From the NCBI GenBank assembly GCA_018287875.1, contig JAGVVL010000018.1:2162501-2226500 (forward strand): a stretch of DNA of 64,000 bases, in the 5' to 3' direction. A program made the position numbers and the translations under genes. Every line of letters begins with the position of its first letter. The first letter of the stretch is position 1. Shown here piece after piece: positions 1-11,900 of the stretch. The notes beneath the pieces were generated by a model, which searched no databases, had not been told where the DNA came from, and saw nothing but the letters and a program-made list of their open reading frames with translations. The stretch is from Nigrospora sphaerica (taxonomy: Eukaryota > Ascomycota > Sordariomycetes > Amphisphaeriales > Apiosporaceae).

Positions 1-1603
1 ATAGCCGGCCTCTCTCCGTGGCCGAGACACCATTATTGGGGTTGGTCGAGTTATTGAACCGCCAGCAAGCGGCATTGCATCTCTCTCGTTCGAGAAGGAG
101 CTCCTTGTCGAGGGGGCGAAAGAATTGGCCCTGAAGCATTAGCTCCTTCTGTGTTTGCGGCCTCGGCGGAGGGAAATGACTATGCGAGAGCGCGAGCTGA
201 GCGGTGATTTGAGCCTTGCTGGCTGGCGGAGGTAATGTTGTCGATGGTGGTGGTGGCGGCGGCGGCGGCGGCGGCGGTTGAGATGGAGGGCTGCTCGCGC
301 GGGCTGGGTTGAAGATGTTAATCTGGCGCAAGGGGGCTGGGCCCGCGGTTTGCGGCGTCTCAGGCTCGGTACGGCTCGAGTCGTGCAGAGGGGGGATCCT
401 TTTGAACTCCTTAGGGCCAAAGGCCGAGTTGATGGCACTGATGGGCGTCGGAAACACGTTGGACAGGTTGGTATGGCTCGAGAAGGCCGAATGGGCTGGC
501 GGCTTGTTGTCCGGGCTCGTGGCCGATGCCGTCTGGATGGTCGAGCCTGTGTGGCGGTCGTCGTCGGTCAAGATCGGTCGGCCTTGTGGCGGATCTATGC
601 GTAGCGGTTGGCCCCGGTATAGAGGGCCGCTCGAGTCGCGCCTGGGCGGCGGCGGGATGGGCGTGTTCGGATACGCCGTGACCGATTGCGGCATGCCGTA
701 CGCACCCGGTGGTACGTAGCTGGGGTCTTTGGACTCCAGGGGCACGGCCAACGGCTTATTCTCTGTTTTCTGGAACCCTCGCTGGTTCGGGTAGCCAGCG
801 CAGATGAAGGCGCCGCGGAGGCAGTTCTGGCCTTCAAATTGTGAGTATGCTCCTTCTGGCGTCCCAGGCACAGAGTCGATCCACTTACACTCAGGCTTTT
901 GTTCGTCGCACTTCTTCTTCCGCCGCCGGCACGTGAGGCAGCCTGTCTTTGTCCTGTTGCTGAAATTGCGCTTTCTCTTTTTGGGGTCCGATTGGACCAG
1001 CGAGTCCTCTCTCCGATCCCCCGAATAAGGACCGTAAAACCCAGACTCATCACCATCGTCGGGGCTGGTGGGGGAGTACTGGCCTTGAGAGTCCTCGGTG
1101 CCTCGACGGAGGGACTCGTTGATCTGCTCGTCCGTCTGCGAGGGCACGGAACCGGCCGAGTCCTGCTGGTCGTAACCGCCTCTCTCGCGTTGTTCCCGCG
1201 AGTACCATGATTCGTTGTGGTCGCGGCCTTCATCTCCGTAAGGTCGGTAATCACGCTCCCGAGTGCCGTAGACATCGCGGGCTTCGGTGGAGGGCTGGCT
1301 CGGTGGCGCCGTTTCCCTTTCTTCCGATGTGCTCGGCCCGTCCCGGCGCGGCTCGACCGAGTCGGACCGTTTGCGTTTACTGGACCTCTCGGCCTCGGCA
1401 TAGGGATACGGAGGCCTGTCCGCAGCTGCTGTGCTCGACCACTGCTCTCGGGGCACCGCTGAAGTGTCACCGGTAATTCTGTGCTGGCTGGGTGTTATAG
1501 CCTCAACCCGTTCTTCCGAGCCGGGCCGCTTGACCGGGGGGCTCCGGCGGGGGCTGTCCAGCGACTTTGGGTCGTTCCCATTCAAGGCAGTGAAAGACGC
1601 CAT
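1..1603 (-). CDS. Zn2Cys6 transcription factor, moc3-like zinc cluster (3' end outside window)
   Basis: A nuclear DNA-binding regulator. Exon 1 is 1603-889, an intron occupies 888-832 (GTAAGT donor, AAG acceptor, 57 nt), and exon 2 runs from 831 off the left edge. The first 238 codons are hydrophilic and disordered, ending in a basic KKRKR stretch. The zinc cluster follows with Cys at 222, 225, 232, 239, 242 and 249 (C-x2-C-x6-C-x6-C-x2-C-x6-C), the spacing and TGCLTCRRRKKKCDE signature of S. pombe moc3-type factors. The intron splits the codon of Cys239. After the cluster comes a Pro/Ser-rich linker with about ten consecutive prolines near 240-270. The effector domain lies outside the window. 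The start is the first ATG of the long open frame. The intron has no stop and is a multiple of three. The target genes are unknown. Confidence 0.85.
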   Translation of the reverse strand, partial: MASFTALNGNDPKSLDSPRRSPPVKRPGSEERVEAITPSQHRITGDTSAVPREQWSSTAAADRPPYPYAEAERSSKRKRSDSVEPRRDGPSTSEERETAPPSQPSTEARDVYGTRERDYRPYGDEGRDHNESWYSREQRERGGYDQQDSAGSVPSQTDEQINESLRRGTEDSQGQYSPTSPDDGDESGFYGPYSGDRREDSLVQSDPKKRKRNFSNRTKTGCLTCRRRKKKCDEQKPECKWIDSVPGTPEGAYSQFEGQNCLRGAFICAGYPNQRGFQKTENKPLAVPLESKDPSYVPPGAYGMPQSVTAYPNTPIPPPPRRDSSGPLYRGQPLRIDPPQGRPILTDDDRHTGSTIQTASATSPDNKPPAHSAFSSHTNLSNVFPTPISAINSAFGPKEFKRIPPLHDSSRTEPETPQTAGPAPLRQINIFNPARASSPPSQPPPPPPPPPPPSTTLPPPASKAQITAQLALSHSHFPPPRPQTQKELMLQGQFFRPLDKELLLERERCNAACWRFNNSTNPNNGVSATERGRL

Positions 1604-3054
1604 GGTACACCTTTCAGGGAACCGTGGGCCGTGGGCGGGGGGGTCGCGGGGGCTCGCGAGGCAAGCCACCTTTGCGCAGTTGAGCGAGCAACGACACGAT
1701 CGCCGTTGCTCTCGCGAGTGGGGGCGGGGGTTGTCTGACACGTGATTTACAGCTCACGAGAGCCGTCGTTGCCGTCGGATGCTGCCAAGGGGGCGCAAAT
1801 CGGGGCCGGACAGTCGACCGTTGTTCCTGATGCCTCCCCAACTGGGCTGCGTGGCAATCCAGATTCCGGCTTTCCTCAGCTCTATAACTCGGCCCGTGAG
1901 GGGGGGAAATGTCCGTCGACCGGCGCAGGCAGGTGGACGGAAGCGTCCCAGGCCGTTCAACTGCACGCAGATGCCCGCGCTGCAGGCTGCAGAACTTTAA
2001 TAGGACTGTGCTGTTGGCGCGGGTGGTGGCTTTTGCGCAAGCGTAAAGAGCGGCAGCTTCGCCTGCGTCCGTCGTAAGACGTGTAGGGAGGGACTGAGCT
2101 GCGCAGCGCACAAGGTGTAGCCCAGAGACCCGACTTCGTCTCCCACACGTTGGACACGGAAGTTTTAATCGCAGGTCGAGCCGCTGTGACGTGTCGTGAG
2201 AACCGGCCCACGCAGGGGATAGAGAAAATTTGCACTCCCTCGCTCTGGCCGTCTCCCGCCCTCTCCGTTCCACTTCCTCCCGCGGCCAGTCGTCGCGGTG
2301 CAAACTCCCGCCTCGGCAGTTGGTGCGAAGTTTGGCGCCTGTAGAATCACCGCGCGATTATGCTGGGCAGGTGATGATAGAACGTTTCAGATGGCGTCAC
2401 TCGGGACGATGCAGCAGCTCCAGTTTGGGACCCGGGGGCAAGAAAGGTGGGTTGCGTTTGTTCAGTTAGTCGTCATGCTCTGGGCAGTGCTGTTCAGCTC
2501 CGGCCAGTGAATTTTCCAAAGGAGCGAAGCGGCCGAGGTTCTCAAAGACTGCGTCCGGACGGCAGGCAGAAGAGTCGGCCTTTTGGGAGGGGCGATTTTG
2601 CAGCAAGCAATAGTAATGGTTGGAGTGAGTGTGAAGTGACGGCAGTTTTGTTTTTTAAACTCTCGTGGAGCGGCCGCCGAACCAGGTAGGTCGACGGGTG
2701 CAATGATAAGCAAGTACTCCAGTACGTAGGCACGCCGGCACGAAGGTCAGGTACGTAGCCGCGGGCAGGGAGAGGCAGTCGGTACTGATAGTTGTAGCAA
2801 CAAGTTGCAATTCGGGACGCAAGCGTGCCTCGGCGCGGGCGTTGCGACTGGTTTTGTACCATGCACAAGTCGTCTTTCTAGCTAACCTAGCTTCTCAAGG
2901 AAGGGCGTGTACGAATAGTAGACGAGGCCGGGTTGCGAGGACATGGAGGGATGTACCTAGCATGGGGACCCGGGGCTGGAGGGGCCCCACTGCTGGGGAT
3001 AGACAGGGTGGATGGGGCGTGTGGATGGAGGGGGTGGACGGGATGGGTGGTTGG

Positions 3055-3112
3055 ATGGATGGATGCTGATGATGGGTGATGATGGTGGTGGTGATGGTGG
3101 TGGTGGTGGAGG
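3055..3112. repeat. TGG/TGATGG microsatellite
   Basis: Imperfect purine/T-rich tract of TGA, TGG and GGTG units in the intergenic region. It generates long His/Pro/Ser shadow frames on the minus strand. No function is implied. Confidence 0.8.
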
Positions 3113-6100
3113 GTGGATAGGGTAGGACAACACCGGACGGCAAAGGATGGGATTGATACTTGGGGAACAGCAAGGACGGGAAGTAGAATACAATCAGGTC
3201 ATGAGTACACAGGCTGGAAAGCCACCATGGCTGGCTGGCGGCATGTACGAAGTCATAGGCCAGTATGGATCGGGAGCCGGGACGGAGTGGATGCCGTATG
3301 GATGGGAGAAGGGCGCAGCTGGGCAGGGAAGCATGGATGGAGGGAGGGAGGTACCCACGGCGGCGGCAAGTACATGCTGCGCGATGGGAGGTATAGAAGG
3401 CAACGAACAGGTATAGAAAGGAAGGGGCCCGTCGTGGTGGGCATGGGCCGGGGGACGCCAACGCCATCGCGGGACTGAACTGACGGGCTTTCTAATGACG
3501 GACCAATATTGGGGCGGTATGGCGCTTCGCCAGTGCGTCGCTGAATCAGAGCAAGAACGAGTGACTCGTCGCGGATGCTGGCTGCCCTTGCCATGGCTTC
3601 CTTGCCTTGGGCTTTCCGCCGCTCCGTCTCGTCTCGTCAGGTCGCCCCGGCGGTAGCAGGGCTGGCTAGGCCTGGAGGGGCACAGCTTGAGCCAATCCGT
3701 CGACCGGGATGCGGATACAAAGCGGGACATCATGGGTGGTGGCTACTTGGTCTCATGAAAGTACCGACAGGGGGGGGTTTGAAGGGAGAGGGAAAGAGAA
3801 AAGAGAGCCGAGACCACTCGAGTCCTGACACTCCATTCCCACTTCCCATGGGATCTCCACAGCCATGCGTTCGCCCAGCTGGGCCCGACAAGAGCGCGTG
3901 CGCGCGTGCGGGCGGTATGTAGCGCCACCGTAGCCGACCACGGGCCGCGAATATACTTCTACTCGCAGTACGATGTATGTACTCCGTACCTGAAAGGGCA
4001 TGCGGATACGATGCATACCCCTGCCCATCGTGTGTGTGCTGCCCCTCGGGCGTCGGGTAAGAATGGAGGCAGGTAGGTAAGTAAGCCTTAATACGAGATG
4101 GTGATAGTGTTTGCCCCGTGCCGTCGCGGCCAGAGACAGAGAGGCAGGAGGTAGCGACGCGCTACGATGGACGATTCGCCCAGGCGACCGCCTCTCCCAT
4201 TCCATTCATTGGCGCCGGACGCAGGCACACACGTCGTGTGGTCTGTCGGGCCCTGGGGACGGCGGCGACGGCGGCGACGGCGGCACTTGGAACATGATAT
4301 GCAGACCGCCCAGACGCGAGACCACAAGAATGGAGGGGAAGGGGTTACGAAGATACCCCTCACCCCTAGAAATGAAACCCGAAAAAAAAGGATAAACTTG
4401 AAAAAAAAAAAAAAAAAAAAAAGAGGTCGCCGTCGTGGTGCGCGCGCGCCTGTGCGGCGAAACTTGTCCCCATAGATGCCCGTAAACGAGATGACTTGCC
4501 GCGACTATAGCCAAGAGGTACCTGTTTAGGAGACTAAGTCACTATGGTGCCGCTCGTATGCAGGCATGTATGCGAAATGTGCGAATAGGCCAATGCATCT
4601 AAAACAACCTTTCTGTGTTGGCAACCGTCAGATAGCAAGACGTTGGTCGGTGCCCTCACTAGAACAGGGCGGGTGAGCGGACACACATACTGCTACCCGT
4701 GAAGAGGTATAGCCTAGAGGCAAGAAGAGGTAGTGTGCAGATGGGGGCCGCACCTTTCGTCACCGAAACCCGTCCGTCCAGTTATCGGTCTGCCCTCCCT
4801 TGCATCCTCGGCTCGGGCATTCGGCGACGAGCACTCTCTCGTCACTGGCGAAAGCCGCGGACCCAGAGACAGCTCCCCCGTCAACCATTAGATGTAGATA
4901 AATACGTGGCTTGTGGACGGCTGAATCTGGGGCCAACGAAGGAGACAGCAAAGGAAACATGGCCGCTGCTGATCGGCTTCTCTTCTTCCCTTTTGCAGAA
5001 GCGCCTTGGCATTCTGAGGGGACCTGGGAGGCCACCTTTTGCTGTATGCAGGTGATTCCCAACTACGACTCTGCTATGCTATACTTGGGAGGGCGATCAA
5101 CCAGTTTGACCCAGCCGACGGGCCCAAATGAGGTATATAGGTTAGTACACATGCGAGTGCATCTGAGCGCCCCCGGTACCTACGGAATGTCCCTGGGGAT
5201 TCATTGGGCTCGGTATCGGTAATCTAACCTAATCGAGGCGTTTATGGTGGCTGCGCATACTAACACGAGGTCCATACCGCTGGAGATGGGGGGGGGGGTT
5301 TCTTCCCCTTTCTCGCAAGCGACACGGTACCCGAGGAGGAGCACAAAACCCCGTCCGACCACGTGAAAGATAGTCTCCTTATGGGAGGGTGGAAAGGGCC
5401 CTCGCCGGTCTCGTAGCTTAATGAAAAAGTCCCAAGACGACCAGCCATCCAAATCACGACGTCTCCGTGAATCTCCTCACCTTGCACCGCCCGACTGTGC
5501 ACTCCCCGGTCACCGTCGTCACGATATGGCGGGTCAGGTCAGTGCCCGGCCGACGAACAGGAACGGGATGCTGGTGGTAATCCACATGGATACTGTTGCT
5601 GATGGTGATGATCACCACCACTCGCCACTCCTGACCTCGCTGGCTTGCTTTGCTATTTGCTCTTGCAGGTCCGCGTCAAAGGACTGCACACGGGCCACGC
5701 AGCGCACGGGTAAGGATTCGCTTACTGACCCGCCGTGCACGTAATTCGGGCGGAAATGCTTTTTTTCATACACGCGCGCGCGCGCCAGAGACATACGCGC
5801 AGGCGCCGGCGCCCTCTCCCAGCCGCCGCCTTTGCCCGCCCCCCTCATCTGGTTTCGTCTCGTTGTTTCCCTCGCCCTGCCCGACCGGTCGGTGCTCGCC
5901 CCGGGTCCACGCAAGACGACGAATTGGCCAACGCTGCTCCCTCCGACCGTTAACTTAAATCTCGGTTGTTTCGCTGCCCAGATGGTACAAACAACCCCCG
6001 GGGTCGGCTTTTTCCCAAGTCTGGGCCGCCGAGGTCAGCGGGTCTAGCACTGGGGAGTGATGAGGGAGCCTTTCCTCTGCGACCAATGGGAGAGGCGGGC

Positions 6101-8936
6101 AGGGATGCAGGCCCGACGCAGCACCAGCTGGCGCGAAGACGTAAGAGGTTGCGGTTGCGGTTGCGGTTGTGGGCGCGGACGCGCGCTCCTCTTCCTAGCG
6201 CCCTCTTGTTGGTCAAGCATCATGAGATATACTCGGCACGTTATTCCGCACTTGATCTAGCCGGCTTGGGCGGTACGGAGTACTTCTGTCACACTGTCCT
6301 CCAGCAGCCCTGCCTAGGTCCGCGTCTAATGGAACTCTGTGTGTCAATCTCCGCGGCCAGCAAGCACGAATCCCCCCTCCTCCGCGGCACTGCGAGCACA
6401 TCGGCTCTCTTCGTACCTCCCGCTAGACTCTTTCCCGTATAGCGGCACTTTCTCTTCTTTCTTTTTCTTTCTCCCCCTTCTCTGCCTTCTCGCAGTACCG
6501 TAGCCCATTCGTCCCACGCAGGGAAATAGTTGGGCGGTTGGTCTGCATCCCCCCGCTCATCTCGTCATCACGCCGTGCCGCCCAAAATAAAGAGAGGTGC
6601 AGATTCCGTACGCTACCGACTGTTCACATTAACGTTCAGTCCCCGTTTCTGCCCTAGCCCACTAACACCGTGCTATGTACGCACCTACACGACCCAGGTG
6701 GCGAGCCTCGGGTAACCACCGAGCAGGAGAGGTGCATATTTCGAGGCACCTCTACATGACTGCAATGAGACTCTGACACAGCGCGGCACGGATGGGCAAG
6801 ATGATGATGCCGATGTGTCCTCGCCCGCCCGTCACCTGCTGGCGGCCCTGGTTGATACATACCCACACCAAGGCTAGCCTGGGCGGGAACAAGGACGCCA
6901 GCTCTCCCCACGTCGGATGGGGAGTCGGCCAGGTAGCACGCAGTCTTTGCTTTTACGAGTTCTATCGTTCTGCGGTAGATACATCAGTTCAAGTCACCGC
7001 GGTGCGCTTCGTGGATGGGTTGGTATGGAGGGCCATCTTGGCCACCGGTACCCTGGCGGTCATCCAAAAGCTGACGTCTGTATGGTGATGCGTTTACTTA
7101 GGTAAGGACTTACTTATAGCCATCTGAATACAGTTGCGTCCTGTGTGTACAGGGGTATGTATCGTCAATCGTCGACCAGATGTTGCGGCAATGCTCCGCA
7201 CCGAGCCAGCACCTGGAGAGCATGGCAGATCTGCCGGGAAGAGACCGTCACATCCAAAACTGGTGGCCGACATGCACCACCCACCATCCACCAAGAATTT
7301 GCCATCCTGCGGTTCCAGCGGCGGCGGGAGTGGTACTGTATGAAGCAAAAGCAGTGTCTAGGTACGCACTGGGACGAGATGCCCGCTCGGACGGCCGGTC
7401 ACCTACTGCGTTCGGTTGTCCACCTGCCTGCCGGGACAGCGCCCAAGAGGCAAGAAGGGAAACAATGGGCTGTACTATCGGCCGTGTCGGGTGGGAGGCG
7501 GGCCAAGCAAACACAGGCGGCCTCCCAGCAGATCCATCCAGCGGTCCCAAAAGAGCAGGCGAGAACCCTTTACACGGATCCATGGCGGGCTGCGTGCGCA
7601 TCCGCATCGGTATCACCTCGCCCTCGATCCAGTTCATCCATCCATCTGTCCCAGGGAGCAACCAACCTGGTGGACCCGGGATGAGCCCGCAAGGAGGCGA
7701 GGATAAATTTAGAACCCGCACCCCGGGCGGCCGACTGTTCGCACAGTCGCCTACGCGGCTATTCTCTGCCACAGCTTTGCTCGGCCTGTCTCGCGTCCCG
7801 CCCGCTCGCTCCGGGCTCGTACAGGCCTGATCTGTAGGCCTGGCAACTTGGATTATCACAGCGCCCGTCCGTGTGCGTTTTTTGCCTATGTGTGTGCGTG
7901 TGTGTGAGGGTGGGCTGTGTGTGTATGCGGGCACGCCCTGGTGTGGTGCGGGCGCGGTTGTTTTAGTGCTGTTATGCGTGCGATGCCTCCAAAAAGAAAA
8001 GAAGGCCTCGAAGCGCTTGTCGCACAATGCCGCTTTCGAACCAGATGCTTGACCCTCCCGCCCGAGAAATACCTGTGCAACCGCCACAGAGTCATGAATG
8101 GTGAATGAGCCGAGGCCCCGGTGCCCATTGGCTACTCCGAAGTACAAGTGGCGTGGCCGGCCCTCAAGACAGAGGACCCGATACACACGGACGACCTCTA
8201 CATGACACTCTCCCGCTTGCACCCACGCACACGCACAGGCGCGCGGCGACGACGACATGCATTTGTAGACACTCACACCGGCAGCAGCGTCCCCATCGGT
8301 TCGCACCAGGGCCACCTGGTGGCCAGGATCGTTCCCTTGTTCTTTTCTTAGCACCAGATCGCCTGATCGACCAGCCCGTTGCTGAAGATGTGACATGGAC
8401 CGTTGTTCCCGCGTGACGCCAGATGCAGCGCCGATGCCCCTTTTCCTGCCAGCACGGGGTAGCTGATATGCGACCTTACATCGGCGGTAGTCGTCAGCTC
8501 GACAGGGTTTCTGCAGCGGCTGGGCCACCCCCCCCCCTCCTCCCCCCCAGAGCTTCCACGGCGAGTACAGGGTCGGCCTGCGGACGGGTATACTCCGTCA
8601 GTATGTACGTGCCCGCGGCGGCAGGGAAGCGGGATTGCGTATTCGGTCAGACATGGTCGGGCATATGAAAGAATGACTTGCGTACCTTCAGAGGTACATG
8701 CAGTATCCACTCGCTCCCAGTCTGGAGCGGGAGGGCCAACCGGAGGAGCGCGGCTTTTGAACGGGACCATGTGCCGAAGCGACGCGCGAGGCTCGTTGAT
8801 TGGCCTGGGCGCCAGGCAGCGTCGCCTTAAACTCTACGGATGCCACGGGCTTGCGAGGTTCCCTTGGCTGTCCGGCGTGTGTGTGGGTGTCCTAGTATCA
8901 GGTCCGGGAAATGGAGGGCCAGGCCTAGCCAGGGTT

Positions 8937-8988
8937 GTCAGAACCGCCTGGCGGATGACCGTCAGAACCGCCTCACTAGCGGATGACC
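8937..8988. repeat. Imperfect tandem duplication, 24 and 28 bp units
   Basis: The segment 8937-8960 is repeated at 8961-8988 with a 4-bp insertion. Both copies begin GTCAGAACCGCCT and end GCGGATGACC, and a third partial GTCAGG follows. It lies in the gene-free region. Confidence 0.85.
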
Positions 8989-11900
8989 GTCAGGCCCTGT
9001 CAAGCGGAAAAAGCGCCGCGGCCCTTCTCGCTCCAGGTCTTCCTGGCGCACAAAAGCCTTCTGGGGCGGCGCTTGTCACAAGCCCGGGCCCTCCCTGGCC
9101 CTCCTTCGACGATAGCCCTCGAGTATGTCTCGAGGAGACGACGGCCCCCCGGTCTGGCCATCCCTCTCCGTCTGTGCCCTTTCCAGCCGGGCAGCCATCA
9201 CATCCGTACGCACATGGCAGATGACGGATCTGCCCAGCACTGGCAGCGGTGGACCGTGGGCAGCCAAGCAGCCAGGGCACCCGGCGTAAGCCAAGCAAAG
9301 TCTCCCCCCTGCTCGTAAGCGTCCCGCAAGCGCGGTTGCTTTGCCGCTAAGAAGATGAGATCGACAATGTACAAAGGGTACCGTAGGGGATCCCTGAGCT
9401 GCTGGCCAGGCCCCCAGATCCCGCACACCCATCCATCCCATCGTCGCCGAAGACGACCCCCCCCCCCGTCCACTTCAGCACACACACGCAACTCAGACCT
9501 CCAAGGCTGCTATCAGCCGCCAGCGGTCAAGTGCCGTGCGGCGGGGGGGTTGCATGTTCGTCCTAGTCCCTACAACGGTACCCGTAATCGGCAGCGTGTA
9601 CCTTGCCCATACCCACCTGCATACTTTTACCAGTAAGTACCCGAGTACTTCTGGAGTCAGTCCGGCCATGTGGGCGCTGATATGGGCCGCCGAATGGGCG
9701 GGGGATGAGATCACCGGCCGGGAGAGTCCAACTGTGGCTGGGGGAGGACGTAGCCCCGGCCTTGAGGTTACTGATTATCCCCAGGCAGCCATGGCATAAG
9801 CGCAGCCGAAGCCTGGGACGAGAAGGGCATGGTCGTGGGCGTGGCTCTCCCCCCGTTCCCTGCACACAGCACGGCATATGAAAGTGGAGGGCAGTGCCGT
9901 CCCCCCCCCGGCCGTCGGCCGCCACATGGACGGGCGATTATGCAGATACAGAAAGGGAGCAGGAAGCCACCGCATTCACCCATGAGCTGTCTCCTCGGCT
10001 CCCAGCGGGCGGTGGCTGAATCCGACTGTCTGGTTGTCGCCGTGCGCGCCCGGGCTGGCGTCGTTAACCGAGAGCGAGCCGGACCCGAAAAGTCATTCAG
10101 CAAAGGCTGGAACTAGGGGCGCGGCTACGGTTTCTTTGCCTTGTTGGTTCGGCTTCCAGCCCCCCGTCCGCGTTTGTTCCCCCCTCTCGCTACTGCCCCC
10201 TGGGGTTCCTTGATGGGGGTTTGCGCTGCTGTCGTCGTACGGAACCCTGGTCAGTATATTCCGGACCGGCAATGTATGTACGGAGTACTTGGTGGGAGAA
10301 ATTTGTGGGTGCTAAACCAGGGCCGGTGTTGGTACTGAGGTACATGGATATACCCCTGCGCCTGCGAGAGAGAATGTGTGTGTATGTGTGCGTGCCCTGG
10401 TCATGTTGGTCTCGGGTTCGTTCAGGGATTTTCTCTACCTCGCATGACACCCTTGTTCATCCTTGCGTCTCCCCGTTCCCGCAGAGGTACGGGAGCCGTT
10501 CTACTGTTTCCCCTCTTCCTCCTGTTCCTCCCCTTCGCGCCCCCCCAACCCTGGCAGACTGCACGGCAGCGGCTAAAGAGACAACTTTACACGGGTGCCT
10601 GTCGGGGCACCCGCGGTTGACTGACGAGCGCGCTCGCCCGGATTGGGATGCAACGCGCCATGGGAAACATGGCCGGCGTCTGGGGATGGATACCTTGATT
10701 GCGTCCCATCTTGTACGATGGGCCCTAGAGGAAGAATCCGGCCCTCACAAGCGACCTACCTGGGCGGCCTCGGCCCTTCCTACGCTAGTATCCATCTCGT
10801 GGGCCGTCGTCCGACCCTCTGCTCTGGGAACTACCCAGCCAAGACTCGGCCCTCGCCTGTCCAAAAGTCCCTGGTCTTCCCTGCCCAGCAGGCGTAACCA
10901 TGCGTTGCTTGACCGAGTGCGGTGAGGAGAGAGCCTCGTGGCACAGGAATTGACGAGTCGGGTGGGCGCCCCGAGACGCCCCTCTCGGGTCTGTAAGCCT
11001 CCAGATGGAGCTCATGAGGCTCCTGTGACTCTTGGCTGTGGACAAAAGACCGGCCCGACGCTTGGGCTGGACGAACAAGCTGTTCCCAATACGCGCCCGT
11101 CACGTCGCTTCTAAGCGCCCGCCCAGCGTCCTCCCCCCCTGGTGGAATGTGGCTCCGGCCGAGCCGGCTTCTAGAAGCTTTCCCTCTTGGGCGTATTGCC
11201 CCTTCATGCGACGTCGTCCTCACCAAAACTCTCCCGTCGACGCCCACTGCTGTTCTCTTTCTGGAGGCATTCTTTTTGCACTGCCCGTTTCTCCAGAACG
11301 GCCCGTCGGGTCCGTCCAGGTACCGCTCGTCAGGGCGACCGGGGGGGGGGGGGGGGGGCCGGAGCGGTTTAAGCGCTGCGCTCTCGTTGTCCACGTAACC
11401 GTTTGGTGCTCGCGCTCTCAACAATGAGCGCTCACCGAAACCACATCACTCTCGCTTGTGTGCTCTCTGGAAGGGTTAGGAGCCTTCCAGACGCCAGGAC
11501 GGCCCCCCCTGGTCCTCCGAGATGGTGGCCACCTCCTTCCCCACGGGCATCACCACGATCTGGAGATCTGAAGAAAACCATCACGGCGCATCCACGCGCG
11601 CGCGCCCAGGCACACACACACACGCATACGGAGAGAGAGAGATATATATAGCTAGGTACACCCATACAAGGTGTTACCTGTGTACACCGCTTCCTCGGCG
11701 CCAAAAGGCCTGCGGGAGCTTGCACCCTGCAGGGCGTCCCAACCGCCGGCGCCCTCTATCCCCATTGGTGCGTACATGGCCAAAAGAGCCGCAAGGCCAT
11801 GGGATCATCGTCCAGGTCCGGGGGCGTCATCGGCCCTCCAGGGGACCAACCCTGTGGGAGGGCAAATAACCCAGGCCACGAGGGCCAGCCCTATTTAATC

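Noticed and set aside
7248..8528. 426-codon minus-strand open frame
   Set aside because: No resemblance to any family, composition is Arg/Pro/Gly/Ser-rich, and it spans GT-rich simple sequence. Long random frames are expected in DNA this GC-rich.
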